Assembly: GCA_023266695.1 (NCBI GenBank)
Contig: JAHFPO010000021.1
Coordinates: forward strand, 1 to 21,672
Source: Hyphomicrobiales bacterium
GTDB lineage: Bacteria; Pseudomonadota; Alphaproteobacteria; Rhizobiales; Xanthobacteraceae
DNA length: 21,672 nucleotides
Direction of reading: 5' to 3'
Program-made: the position numbers and the translations under genes
Notes under the pieces: generated by a model
The model's input: the letters and a program-made list of their open reading frames with translations, nothing else
Told to the model about the DNA's origin: nothing
Database searches by the model: none
Shown here: positions 15,004 to 21,672 of the stretch, piece after piece
Layout: every line of letters begins with the position of its first letter
How positions within the stretch are numbered: position 1 is the first letter of the stretch

Positions 15004-17254
15004 TGACCCGTTCGGCCGACGACACGACCGCCTTGGTTCTGAGTTGCGCGATGATGGCATTCAAGTGCTTCAGGTCGTAGACTTCGACGTCGATCGTGAG
15101 TTCGGTGAAATCGGGCGAACGCCGCGACATGCGGATGTTGTCGATATTGCCGGCATGATCGCTGATGACCTGGGCGATCTGGGCGAGTGTGCCGGGCGCG
15201 TTCGAGGCGATGACGAGGATCTGCGACGGATAGCGTTGCGGCGTCTCCTCGTCGACATCCCAGCGCACGTCGAGCCAGCGCTCGGGCTCGTCGTCGAATT
15301 CCTTCAACGCCGGCGACTGGATCGGATAGATGATGATGCCCTCGCCCGCAGTCAGAATGCCCACGATGCGGTCGCCCGGAACCGCGCCGCCCTTGGGCGC
15401 GAAACGCACCGGCAGATCGGAATTGATGCCGCGGATCGGAATCGGGGCTTCCGGCTCATCGCCTCCGCCGAACCCCGGGATGCGGAACTTGAGGCTCGCC
15501 GCGCGCGAGAGGTTGAACCAGCCTTCGCCGCGCGGCGCCTTAGCGGGCGCCGAGTGCTCGCCGCGCCAATCGGGATGGACCGCCTTCACCACGTCATCGG
15601 CCTTCATCTCGCCGCGGCCGACCGAGGCATAGACATCCTCGAGCGAAGCGCGCGCGAGGCGTGAGAGAGCCGCCAGCATCCGCTCGTCGGAAATGGGCTT
15701 GCCGGCGCGCACGAAGGCGCGCTCGATCATCTTGCGGCCGAGGCCGGTGTATTGCGCACGCACGGCCAGGCGCGTCGCGCGCCGGATCGCGGCCCGCGCC
15801 TTGCCGCTGACCACGATCGACTCCCAGGCCGCGGGCGGGGTCTGGCCTTGGCCGCGGATGATCTCCACCTCGTCTCCGGTCGCGAGCTCGGAGACGAGCG
15901 GCGCGACCTTGCCATTGATCTTGCAGCCGACCGCGTTGTTGCCGACGTCGGTGTGGATGGCATAGGCGAAATCGATCGGCGTCGCCTTGCGCGGCAGAGC
16001 GATCAACCGCCCCTTTGGCGTGAAGCAGAATACCTGGTCGTGGAACAATTCGAGCTTGGTGTGCTCGAGGAACTCCTCCGGGCTCGAGCCTTCGGAGAGA
16101 AGCTCGATGGTATGCCGGAGCCATGCATAGGCGCCGGAATCGCGCGACAGCATCTCGGTCGGCGTGCTGTCGCTGTCCTTATAGAGCGCGTGCGCGGCGA
16201 TGCCGTATTCGGCGACGTCTTCCATGGCGCGGGTGCGGATCTGCAATTCCACGCGCTGGCGGCCGGGGCCGACGATGGTGGTGTGGATCGAGCGGTAATC
16301 GTTCTGTTTCGGCGTCGAGATGTAATCCTTGAACTTTCCGGGCACTACCGGCCAGCGGGTATGCACGACGCCGACCGCGCGGTAGCACTCCTCGATCGAG
16401 CCGACCACCACCCGGAAGCCGAAGATGTCGGAGAGCTGCTCGAAGCCGATCGCCTTCCTCTCCATCTTCTTCCAGATCGAATAGGGCTTCTTCTCGCGCC
16501 CCCTGACGCGGGCGCGGATGCGCTTGGCGGCGAGCGCGCCGGTCAACTCCCCTTCGATCTCCTCGATCAGGTGCTTGTTGCGTTCCCGCACCGTCGCGAG
16601 CCGCGTCTCGATCGAGCGATAAGCCTCGGGCGTGAGCTGGCGGAAGGAGAGGTCCTCCAGTTCCTCGCGCATGTCGTGCATGCCCATGCGACCGGCGAGC
16701 GGCGCATAGATGTCGAGCGTCTCCTCGGCGATGCGGTTGCGCGTGTCCTCCGGCATCCATTCCAGCGTCCGCATGTTGTGGAGCCGATCGGCGAGCTTCA
16801 CCAGGAGCACGCGCACATCGTCGGCGATGGCCAAGAGTAGCTTTCTGAGGTTCTCGGCCTGCTCGGCGCGCTTGGAGACGAGATCGAGCTTCTTGATCTT
16901 GGTGAGGCCCTCGACCAGCGTGCCGATGTCCTTGCCGAATTTCTTGGCGATCTCGGCGCGGGTGGCCTTGGTGTCCTCGATGGTGTCGTGCAGGAGCGCC
17001 GCCACGATGGTGGCATCGTCGAGCTTCAAGTCGGTGAGAATAGCGGCGACTTCGAGCGGATGGGAGAAATAGGGGGCGCCCGAGGCGCGCCGCTGGGCGC
17101 CATGGGCCTTCATGGCATAGACATAGGCGCGATTGAGCAGCGCCTCGTCGGTATGGGGATTGTAGCGACGGACCCGTTCGACCAGCTGATATTGGCGCAG
17201 GATCGGGCGGGCGCCCGCTGCTCCGGTTTTCAGAACTTGATCAAGCACTTGCAT
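14996..17254 (-). CDS. rel: Bifunctional (p)ppGpp synthetase/hydrolase, Rel/Spo family
   Basis: This is the stringent-response enzyme that makes and degrades (p)ppGpp. The 752-residue protein has every module of a long RSH protein: an N-terminal HD hydrolase domain with H65, H89 and D90 (YFSHPLEVA, LLHDTIEDT); a synthetase domain (DIFGFRVVV, KFKDYISTPKQNDYRSIHTT); a TGS domain (VFCFTPKGRLIALPRKATPIDFAYAIH); a helical region; and a C-terminal ACT domain (LVIASNAPGTLAQIAQVISDH). The intact HD motif and the basic KFKD at the RxKD site indicate both activities. The ATG at 17254 is chosen because GAAGGAT lies at good distance; an in-frame ATG at 17299 sits at the predicted transcription start. The symbols rsh and spoT are also used. 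Confidence 0.96.
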   Translation of the reverse strand: MQVLDQVLKTGAAGARPILRQYQLVERVRRYNPHTDEALLNRAYVYAMKAHGAQRRASGAPYFSHPLEVAAILTDLKLDDATIVAALLHDTIEDTKATRAEIAKKFGKDIGTLVEGLTKIKKLDLVSKRAEQAENLRKLLLAIADDVRVLLVKLADRLHNMRTLEWMPEDTRNRIAEETLDIYAPLAGRMGMHDMREELEDLSFRQLTPEAYRSIETRLATVRERNKHLIEEIEGELTGALAAKRIRARVRGREKKPYSIWKKMERKAIGFEQLSDIFGFRVVVGSIEECYRAVGVVHTRWPVVPGKFKDYISTPKQNDYRSIHTTIVGPGRQRVELQIRTRAMEDVAEYGIAAHALYKDSDSTPTEMLSRDSGAYAWLRHTIELLSEGSSPEEFLEHTKLELFHDQVFCFTPKGRLIALPRKATPIDFAYAIHTDVGNNAVGCKINGKVAPLVSELATGDEVEIIRGQGQTPPAAWESIVVSGKARAAIRRATRLAVRAQYTGLGRKMIERAFVRAGKPISDERMLAALSRLARASLEDVYASVGRGEMKADDVVKAVHPDWRGEHSAPAKAPRGEGWFNLSRAASLKFRIPGFGGGDEPEAPIPIRGINSDLPVRFAPKGGAVPGDRIVGILTAGEGIIIYPIQSPALKEFDDEPERWLDVRWDVDEETPQRYPSQILVIASNAPGTLAQIAQVISDHAGNIDNIRMSRRSPDFTELTIDVEVYDLKHLNAIIAQLRTKAVVSSAERVNG

Positions 17255-17310
17255 CGTATCCTTCGCCTCTTGCCCGACTCGGGGCAGGCGGCGGTCCATT
17301 CATATCCGAA

Positions 17311-17339
17311 GATATCATCGTGGGGCCGGTGGGGCGCAA
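17311..17339 (-). promoter_or_regulatory. Candidate rel promoter
   Basis: On the minus strand TTGCGC (17339-17334) and GATATC (17316-17311) are 17 bases apart. The predicted start near 17304 would give a leader of about 50 bases that includes GAAGGAT before the ATG at 17254. A perfect 6-bp hairpin (AGGCTC-GT-GAGCCT) lies just upstream of the -35 element. The promoter's position after the rpoZ terminator supports separate transcription of rel. Confidence 0.4.
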
Positions 17340-17375
17340 GGCTCACGAGCCTCAATGGTTTCCGTCCCAAACGAA

Positions 17376-17398
17376 ACGGCCCGGCTTAGCCGGGCCGT
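17376..17398 (-). terminator. Intrinsic terminator after rpoZ
   Basis: ACGGCCCGGC (17376-17385) is perfectly complementary to GCCGGGCCGT (17389-17398), loop of three bases. On the minus strand the stem is followed by TTTCGTTT, an interrupted T-run, which gives an intrinsic terminator pointing away from rpoZ. It lies 27 bases beyond the rpoZ stop and 122 bases before the rel start. Confidence 0.72.
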
Positions 17399-17424
17399 CG
17401 GGAGCTCGAAATCCGAAAGGGCGC

Positions 17425-17820
17425 TTACTCGCCCTCTTCTTCCGGAATCTGTTCCGGCGGCACCAGGCCCTGCAGGCCAGCGAGCAACTGCTCTTCGGTC
17501 ATGCGGTCCATGGGTACTTCGGCGTCGTCGTTGTCGGGGGCGCTGGCCGTGCCGGCGATGAGCGGGACCGCCTCGGCCTCCGGCTCGTCGACCTCGGTGA
17601 ATTTCTGCAGCGAATGGATGAGCTCCTCCTTGAGATCCTGCGGCGACACCGTCTCTTCGGCCACTTCGCGCAGCGCCACCACCGGATTCTTGTCGTTATC
17701 GCGCTCGACCGTGATCGGGGAACCCGCCGAGATCATGCGCGCGCGATGGCTCGCGATCAGCACCAGCTCGAAGCGGTTCTCGACCTTGTCGATGCAGTCC
17801 TCGACGGTAACGCGGGCCAT
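17425..17820 (-). CDS. rpoZ: DNA-directed RNA polymerase omega subunit
   Basis: Omega helps fold and assemble the beta' subunit of RNA polymerase and, in proteobacteria, contributes to a ppGpp binding site. The 131-residue protein begins with the conserved MARVTVEDCIDKVENRFELVL, then SHRARMISAG and KNPVVALREVAEETV. The last 50 residues are acidic and probably disordered, as is usual for alphaproteobacterial omega and unlike the 91-residue E. coli protein. The ATG at 17820 is preceded by GGAG, and a promoter-like sequence lies at 17859-17886. Next on the strand is rel, so a ppGpp enzyme and a ppGpp-responsive polymerase subunit are neighbours, but a terminator lies between them. Confidence 0.96.
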   Translation of the reverse strand: MARVTVEDCIDKVENRFELVLIASHRARMISAGSPITVERDNDKNPVVALREVAEETVSPQDLKEELIHSLQKFTEVDEPEAEAVPLIAGTASAPDNDDAEVPMDRMTEEQLLAGLQGLVPPEQIPEEEGE

Positions 17821-17858
17821 CGCCTGTTCTCCAGCCGGTTATTGGGATTCTGCGGAGC

Positions 17859-17886
17859 CTATAGCGCGGGCGGCACCACAACGCAA
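17859..17886 (-). promoter_or_regulatory. Candidate rpoZ promoter
   Basis: On the minus strand TTGCGT (17886-17881) and CTATAG (17864-17859) are separated by 16 bases, matching the alphaproteobacterial sigma-70 pattern. The predicted leader of about 32 bases includes GGAG before the ATG. Confidence 0.5.
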
Positions 17887-18116
17887 GGGTGCGGGGATTC
17901 GGGCCCGGTCGTCACCATTGGAACCGCGTTCAGGCGGCGGCAATCGTCCCTCCCGTACGGAAAATAACGCACCATTCGGTGCCCAGGCCGGCAGCGGCGG
18001 CAGGGCCGAGTGAATCACTTCACCAAATGTTGAATCTCTCCTCCCTTATTCTCGCCGCAACGATGGCGCACAATTCGCAGTTGAAACAAAAAGCGGCATA
18101 GCAGCCTTTCGCCGCC

Positions 18117-18144
18117 TTGGTTCTGCAGCAAAGGTCTGCTAGGG
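18117..18144 (+). promoter_or_regulatory. Weak candidate promoter for the NYN-UDG pair
   Basis: TTGGTT (18117-18122) and CTAGGG (18139-18144) are 16 bases apart on the plus strand. The -10 element is a poor match. The predicted leader of about 55 bases would contain the hairpin at 18157-18171. Confidence 0.28.
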
Positions 18145-18206
18145 ACTGTGATACCCTGCCGCTTTGCGGCAAGTTCCGTTCAACCTTACTTTGCGAGATT
18201 GCACCC

Positions 18207-18845
18207 ATGCAGAATTCCGAGAAGATCGCTCTCTTTATCGACGGCGCCAATCTCTACGCCACCACCAAGGGGCTCGGCTTCGACATCGACTACAAACGGC
18301 TCCTGAAGGAGTTCCAAGGCCGCGGCAACCTGTTGCGCGCCTTCTATTACACCGCGTTGATCGAGGATCAGGAATATTCCTCGATCCGCCCGTTGCTCGA
18401 TTGGCTCGACTACAACGGCTACACCGTCATCACCAAGCCGGCGAAAGAGTTCACCGACTCCACCGGCCGGCGCAAGGTGAAGGGCAATATGGACATCGAG
18501 TTGGCCGTCGATGCCATGGAGCTCGCCGCGCATCTCGACCATATCGTGCTGTTTTCCGGCGACGGCGATTTCCGTCCGCTGGTGGAATCGATCCAGCGCC
18601 GCGGCGTGCGGGTGACGGTGGTCTCCACAATCGTCACCCAGCCGCCCATGGTGGCCGACGAATTGCGCCGGCAAGCCGACATCTTCCTCGACCTCGCCGA
18701 GCTGATGCCGAAGATCGGCCGCGACCCGGCCGAGCGCGCCGCGCGCATGCAGAACGCGCCGAGTTTCCTGCATCGCCAGGCCGCGCCCGCGACCGTGGGC
18801 GCCGGCGCGGCCGATGACGATGACGACGATCCGGCCGATCGGTGA
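18207..18845 (+). CDS. NYN domain protein, LabA/DUF88-like putative nuclease
   Basis: This 212-residue protein has a NYN domain, a PIN-like fold found in predicted and proven ribonucleases. The acidic residues expected at the metal site are visible: D12 in ALFIDGANLY, D96 in KGNMDIELAVDAM, and D119 and D121 in FSGDGDFRPLV. The domain covers about residues 6-165. The tail is alanine-rich and ends with six aspartates in a row (DDDDDD) before the stop. The ATG at 18207 gives the usual N-terminus; the frame is open further upstream without a ribosome binding site. The next gene starts four bases before this stop ends, so the two are co-translated. The target is unknown. NYN genes are often found near rpoZ and smpB in rhizobia, as I remember. 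Confidence 0.9.
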   Translation: MQNSEKIALFIDGANLYATTKGLGFDIDYKRLLKEFQGRGNLLRAFYYTALIEDQEYSSIRPLLDWLDYNGYTVITKPAKEFTDSTGRRKVKGNMDIELAVDAMELAAHLDHIVLFSGDGDFRPLVESIQRRGVRVTVVSTIVTQPPMVADELRRQADIFLDLAELMPKIGRDPAERAARMQNAPSFLHRQAAPATVGAGAADDDDDDPADR

Positions 18846-19504
18846 GCGCGCGCGCGGAAGCCGCAACGGCCGAGCCCGCCCGTGATTGTCCCTACTGCCC
18901 TCGCCTGGTCGCCTTTCGCCGCGCCAATCGCGAGAGCGAGCCCGCCTGGTTCAATGCGCCGGTGCCGAGCTTTGGCCCGCGCGAGGCGCGGCTGCTCGTC
19001 GTCGGGCTTGCTCCCGGCCTGAAGGGGGCGAACCGCACCGGGCGGCCCTTCACCGGCGATTACGCCGGCGATCTCCTCTATGCGACGCTCTCCGAGTTCG
19101 GCTTTGCGCGCGGAACTTATGGCGCGCGGCGGGACGACGGGCTCGCCCTCATCGACGCGCGCATCACCAATGCGGTGCGCTGCGTGCCGCCGGAGAACAA
19201 GCCGACGCCGGAGGAAATCCGCACCTGCAACGGTTTCCTCGCCGCCATCCTCACCGAGATGCCGAATCATGCCGCCATCGTGGCGCTCGGGCGCGTCGCC
19301 CACGACTCCGTCGTGATCACGCTCAATTTGAAGCGGTCGCGCGCGCCCTTCGCCCATGGCGCGGAGCATCGCGTCTCCGAGCGCGTCGTGCTTTTCGACA
19401 GCTATCATTGCTCGCGCTACAACACCAATACGGGCGTGCTCACGCCGGAAATGTTCCGCGCCGTGTTCGCGCGCGTGCGCGCTCAGCTCGAGCGGACGGC
19501 CTGA
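18842..19504 (+). CDS. Uracil-DNA glycosylase, family 5 (UdgB-like, iron-sulphur)
   Basis: This enzyme removes uracil, and in characterised members also hypoxanthine or xanthine, from DNA as the first step of base excision repair. The 220-residue protein has motif A as GLAPGLKGANRTGRPFTGD and the C-terminal motif SYHCSRYNTNTGVLT, both typical of family 5 and different from family 4. Four cysteines fit a 4Fe-4S cluster: C16 and C19 (DCPYCPRL), C114 and C129. Most relatives have proline where this one has cysteine in SYHC. The GTG start at 18842 overlaps the NYN stop (GTGA), so translation is coupled. The 3' end overlaps the convergent peroxiredoxin gene by 22 bases. Confidence 0.92.
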   Translation: MSARAEAATAEPARDCPYCPRLVAFRRANRESEPAWFNAPVPSFGPREARLLVVGLAPGLKGANRTGRPFTGDYAGDLLYATLSEFGFARGTYGARRDDGLALIDARITNAVRCVPPENKPTPEEIRTCNGFLAAILTEMPNHAAIVALGRVAHDSVVITLNLKRSRAPFAHGAEHRVSERVVLFDSYHCSRYNTNTGVLTPEMFRAVFARVRAQLERTA

Positions 19505-20076
19505 AGCCAGCGGATTACTTCCTCGGCGTTCTTGTCGGGCGGAAACACCGGGTAGAAAACCTTCGAGATCTTGCCGTCGTCGATGACGAGGGTCATGCGC
19601 TTCAACAACGTCAGGCCGGCGGCGGTGAACGTCGGCAATGTCATCGCGCGCGCGAGGTCGAGAGCGGCGTCCGACAGGATCGCGAACGGCAGGTGCAGGC
19701 GCTCGGCCGCCTCGCGCTGAACCTCGGTCGACTGCGTCGACAGCCCGAACAGATGCGCGACACCGTGCCGCTTGAGCTCGGCGAAATGGTCGCGGAAGGC
19801 GCAGGATTGCGGTGTGCAGCCGCGCGCGCCGGGGATCGCGTCCCAGCCTTCGATCGACGGTTTGCCGGGCACGCCGGTGCGCGGATAGGCGTAGATCACC
19901 GTGCGGCCCTTGAGCCGCGCAAGGTTCACCACCTTGCCGTCGGTTGCCGGCAGTGCAAGGTCGGGAAGCTTCATTCCCGCCAAATGCCTCGCCGTCCCGT
20001 CGTCCTGCGGAACCGGCAGGTTTTTCGGCAGTTCCAGGAGATTGCGCGTAACGGCGGTATTCGATTCCTGCGGCAT
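19483..20076 (-). CDS. Peroxiredoxin of the PrxQ/BCP type
   Basis: This is a thiol peroxidase that reduces hydrogen peroxide or organic hydroperoxides. The 197-residue protein has a thioredoxin-fold core starting near residue 37. The peroxidatic cysteine is C87 in GARGCTPQSCAFRD, and C92, five residues on, is the likely resolving cysteine, the spacing of E. coli BCP. Compared with BCP (FYPKxxTPGCT) there are about 13 extra residues between YPRTG and the cysteine loop, containing KPSIEGWDAI. The first roughly 35 residues lie outside the domain and are not a clear signal peptide. The ATG at 20076 follows AGGA. The gene's last 22 bases overlap the end of the convergent uracil-DNA glycosylase gene. 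Confidence 0.88.
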   Translation of the reverse strand: MPQESNTAVTRNLLELPKNLPVPQDDGTARHLAGMKLPDLALPATDGKVVNLARLKGRTVIYAYPRTGVPGKPSIEGWDAIPGARGCTPQSCAFRDHFAELKRHGVAHLFGLSTQSTEVQREAAERLHLPFAILSDAALDLARAMTLPTFTAAGLTLLKRMTLVIDDGKISKVFYPVFPPDKNAEEVIRWLQAVRSS

Positions 20077-20098
20077 ATTCGAATCCTAGTCCAATGGT

Positions 20099-20494
20099 TT
20101 AGCGCAATAGATTCGCATAGGAGATGAATTCGAGCAACGAGCCGTCCGGATCACGGAAATAGACGCTCATGCCCGGTCCGCGCGCTCCGAAACGCTCGAG
20201 CGGCCCGCGCTCGACCTTCACTCCGCGTGCATTCAGGTGCGCGATCGCGTCCGTGATCGGTCCCTTCCATTCGAAGCAGAGATCGCTGTTGCCCGGCTGC
20301 ACCGGCAGGCGCGCCACTTCGGCGGGCGTGAAGCCCGGCCCGTGCAGATTGAGCTGCGCCTCGCCGAAGCGATAGGCCCAGCCGTTCGGGCGCTCGACCA
20401 GTTCGGCGCCCATGACGTCGCGATAGAAGGCGTTCGAGCGCTCCCAGTCGGAGACGTGGATCACGCAATGATCGAGCTTCACCGATAAGGCCAT
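20099..20494 (-). CDS. VOC (glyoxalase-fold) family protein
   Basis: This 131-residue protein consists of a single vicinal-oxygen-chelate domain. The paired beta-alpha-beta modules are visible as LDHCVIHVSDWERSNAFYRDVMG at the start and SVYFRDPDGSLLEFISY at the end. Likely metal ligands are H9, H51 (LNLHGPG) and E122. The superfamily includes glyoxalase I, dioxygenases, fosfomycin-resistance enzymes and antibiotic-binding proteins; nothing in the sequence decides the substrate. The ATG at 20494 follows GAGGGAG at good distance and is preferred over an ATG seven codons upstream. The gene is upstream of the peroxiredoxin gene on the same strand (22-base gap), so the two may be co-transcribed, and it diverges from the metal exporter gene. 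Confidence 0.87.
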   Translation of the reverse strand: MALSVKLDHCVIHVSDWERSNAFYRDVMGAELVERPNGWAYRFGEAQLNLHGPGFTPAEVARLPVQPGNSDLCFEWKGPITDAIAHLNARGVKVERGPLERFGARGPGMSVYFRDPDGSLLEFISYANLLR

Positions 20495-20555
20495 GGTCAA
20501 CTCCCTCGCGAACATCGGTCCTTTTATATCGGAAGAGATCTGGTGTATTTAGCTT

Positions 20556-21380
20556 ATGCCCGATCTGGTCGAAATCATTCGCGTCGGCACGGCGAGCGCG
20601 TGGCTATATTTGCCGGCGGCGGTACTTCTCGGCGCCTTGCACGGCCTGGAACCGGGCCATTCCAAGACCATGATGGCGGCTTTCATCGTGGCAATCCGCG
20701 GCACGCTTCCGCAGGCGATCCTTCTCGGAGTCATGGCGGCGATTTCCCATTCGCTCGTCGTTTGGGGCGTGGCCCTCGGCGGTCTTGCCCTCGGCGACAA
20801 GCTCGTGACCGAACGGATCGAGCCCTGGCTGTTGTTGGTATCGGGTGTGATCATCTTGGGAATCGCTCTGTGGATCGCCACGCGCACTTTCATTTGTCTT
20901 CGGCCGATCGCATCCAGCCCGCAAGCACATCACCACTCTCATGGCCATCACCATGATCACGATCATGCCGGTCACGACGTCCCCCATCCGGAGGACGAGG
21001 AAACCGACAAGCATGCCCGCGAACATGCCGCCGCGATGCGGCGACAATTGTCCGGTCGAGAAGTGACAACGCTCCAGATCGCCCTCTTTGGTTTCACAGG
21101 CGGGCTCATCCCCTGCCCGGCCGCGATCACCGTGCTGTTGGTTTGCCTTCAGCTCCGCGAGTTTTCGTTAGGGGTGGGCATGGTGACGGCCTTTTCGGTG
21201 GGTCTCGCATTGACCTTTGTCTCCGTCGGCATGATCGCGGCATGGGGAGTCGGCCACGCGGCGCGCCGGATCATTCTCCCGGAACATGTGATATCACGCC
21301 TGCCGCTGGTCTCGGCCGTCGTGGTCGCGCTGATCGGCGTCCTCATGATGGGGCAAGGTCTAACTCACCTCTATTCCTGA
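20556..21380 (+). CDS. rcnA: Nickel/cobalt efflux protein, RcnA (NicO) family
   Basis: This inner-membrane exporter probably removes excess Ni2+ or Co2+. The 274-residue protein has six or so hydrophobic helices in two halves. The first half contains the family motif HGLEPGHSKTM with H29, E32 and H35. Between the halves (about residues 124-155) is a cytoplasmic or periplasmic loop rich in histidine and aspartate (HHHSHGHHHDHDHAGHD), typical of RcnA. The second half starts with GFTGGLIPCPAAITVLL. The ATG at 20556 has no strong ribosome binding site; a GGAAGAG lies about 20 bases away. No RcnR or other regulator gene adjoins it, and no G-tract operator was seen. The metal specificity is inferred from the family. 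Confidence 0.88.
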   Translation: MPDLVEIIRVGTASAWLYLPAAVLLGALHGLEPGHSKTMMAAFIVAIRGTLPQAILLGVMAAISHSLVVWGVALGGLALGDKLVTERIEPWLLLVSGVIILGIALWIATRTFICLRPIASSPQAHHHSHGHHHDHDHAGHDVPHPEDEETDKHAREHAAAMRRQLSGREVTTLQIALFGFTGGLIPCPAAITVLLVCLQLREFSLGVGMVTAFSVGLALTFVSVGMIAAWGVGHAARRIILPEHVISRLPLVSAVVVALIGVLMMGQGLTHLYS

Positions 21381-21388
21381 TTGCGCCG

Positions 21389-21672
21389 TCACCCCTTTTG
21401 CCGCATCAGCCGCCCGCGCTGGCGTTCCCAGTCACGCTTCTTCGCGGTCTCACGCTTGTCGTGCAGCTTCTTGCCGTGGGCGAGCGCGATCTCGACCTTG
21501 GCCCGCCCGCGCGCGTTGAAATAGAGCCGCAGCGGCACCACCGTCATGCCGTCGCGCTCGACCGCGCCGATCAGCTTGTTGATCTGGCGCTTGTGGAGGA
21601 GAAGCTTGCGCGGGCGCTTGGGCGCGTGGTTGGCCCGGCCCGCCTGCTGGTATTCCGGGATATTGGCGTTCA
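21389..21672 (-). CDS. smpB: SsrA-binding protein SmpB (3' part, cut by window edge)
   Basis: SmpB binds tmRNA and delivers it to stalled ribosomes for trans-translation. Reading the minus strand from the window end gives 94 codons: NANIPEYQQAGRANHAPKR, then RKLLLHKRQINKLIGAVERD, TVVPLRLYFNARGRAKVEI, and ALAHGKKLHDKRETAKKRDW, ending in a basic tail before TGA at 21391-21389. These are the central and C-terminal parts of a protein of about 155-160 residues; the N-terminal third and start codon lie beyond base 21672. The basic tail (KRDWERQRGRLMRQKG) is the part that enters the ribosome. Eight bases separate it from the convergent metal exporter gene. Confidence 0.96.
   Translation of the reverse strand, partial: NANIPEYQQAGRANHAPKRPRKLLLHKRQINKLIGAVERDGMTVVPLRLYFNARGRAKVEIALAHGKKLHDKRETAKKRDWERQRGRLMRQKG

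Larger units (their letters stand above)
17821..18206. other. Divergent intergenic region between rpoZ and the NYN gene
   Basis: This 386-base stretch has no supported gene. It holds the rpoZ promoter (17859-17886) and, near the other end, a weaker plus-strand promoter candidate. Small perfect hairpins are GCACC-ATTC-GGTGC at 17969-17982 and TGCCGC-TTT-GCGGCA at 18157-18171, the latter in the predicted leader of the NYN gene. Bases of about 18010-18110 are clearly richer in A and T than the surroundings. Short open frames on both strands have no recognisable product. Confidence 0.6.

Noticed and set aside
18028..18102. 24-codon plus-strand frame in the AT-richer part of the rpoZ-NYN gap
   Set aside because: It is too short to judge, has no clear ribosome binding site and resembles no known leader peptide.
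18020..18250. 76-codon open frame on the minus strand with several cysteines
   Set aside because: It overlaps the promoter region and start of the well-supported NYN gene, and no ribosome binding site or family is evident.
1..21672. CRISPR arrays, tRNA or rRNA genes, transposases, phage or toxin-antitoxin genes
   Set aside because: None was seen on either strand. Coding space is almost completely filled by core genes.

Overview
The window looks like a chromosomal housekeeping segment from a high-GC alphaproteobacterium of the order Hyphomicrobiales (Rhizobiales), near the Bradyrhizobiaceae or Xanthobacteraceae. The grounds are a Bpt leucyltransferase and a HemB of the type I remember from those bacteria, the gene order rpoZ-rel-pdxJ-acpS-lepB-rnc-era-recO-parC, and promoter-like sequences of the TTG-N16/17-CTATAN kind. 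This placement rests on protein memory and gene order; no database search was run. I see no phage genes, transposase, CRISPR array, tRNA or rRNA.

Layout. Bases 1-378 are non-coding and packed with perfect hairpins. A plus-strand run follows: hemB, a threonine ammonia-lyase with an ACT domain, an RDD membrane protein and bpt. mntH lies convergent to it on the minus strand, with a 19-bp perfect palindrome sitting over its predicted -35 element. Next come two plus-strand genes, an MBOAT acyltransferase and an AlgJ/AlgX-like SGNH protein, which together look like an envelope or polysaccharide O-acetylation pair.

From about 17.8 kb back to 8.4 kb the minus strand holds rpoZ, rel, pdxJ, acpS, lepB, rnc, era, recO and parC. 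Most junctions overlap by a few bases or are short. A strong hairpin with a T-rich tail separates rpoZ from rel, and a promoter-like sequence lies just after it. Another promoter-like sequence precedes lepB, so the cluster is probably several transcription units.

Divergent from rpoZ are a NYN-domain (LabA/DUF88-like) nuclease gene and a family 5 uracil-DNA glycosylase gene, which overlap by four bases. The right end has a PrxQ/BCP-like peroxiredoxin and a VOC (glyoxalase-fold) protein on the minus strand, an RcnA-like Ni/Co exporter on the plus strand, and the 3' part of smpB on the minus strand, cut by the window edge.

Most of the window is conserved core genome. The parts worth a second look are the palindrome cluster before hemB, the mntH operator, the orphan acetylation pair, the NYN-UDG pair, and the terminator/promoter arrangement between rpoZ and rel. 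I do not see a clear undescribed defence or mobile system.
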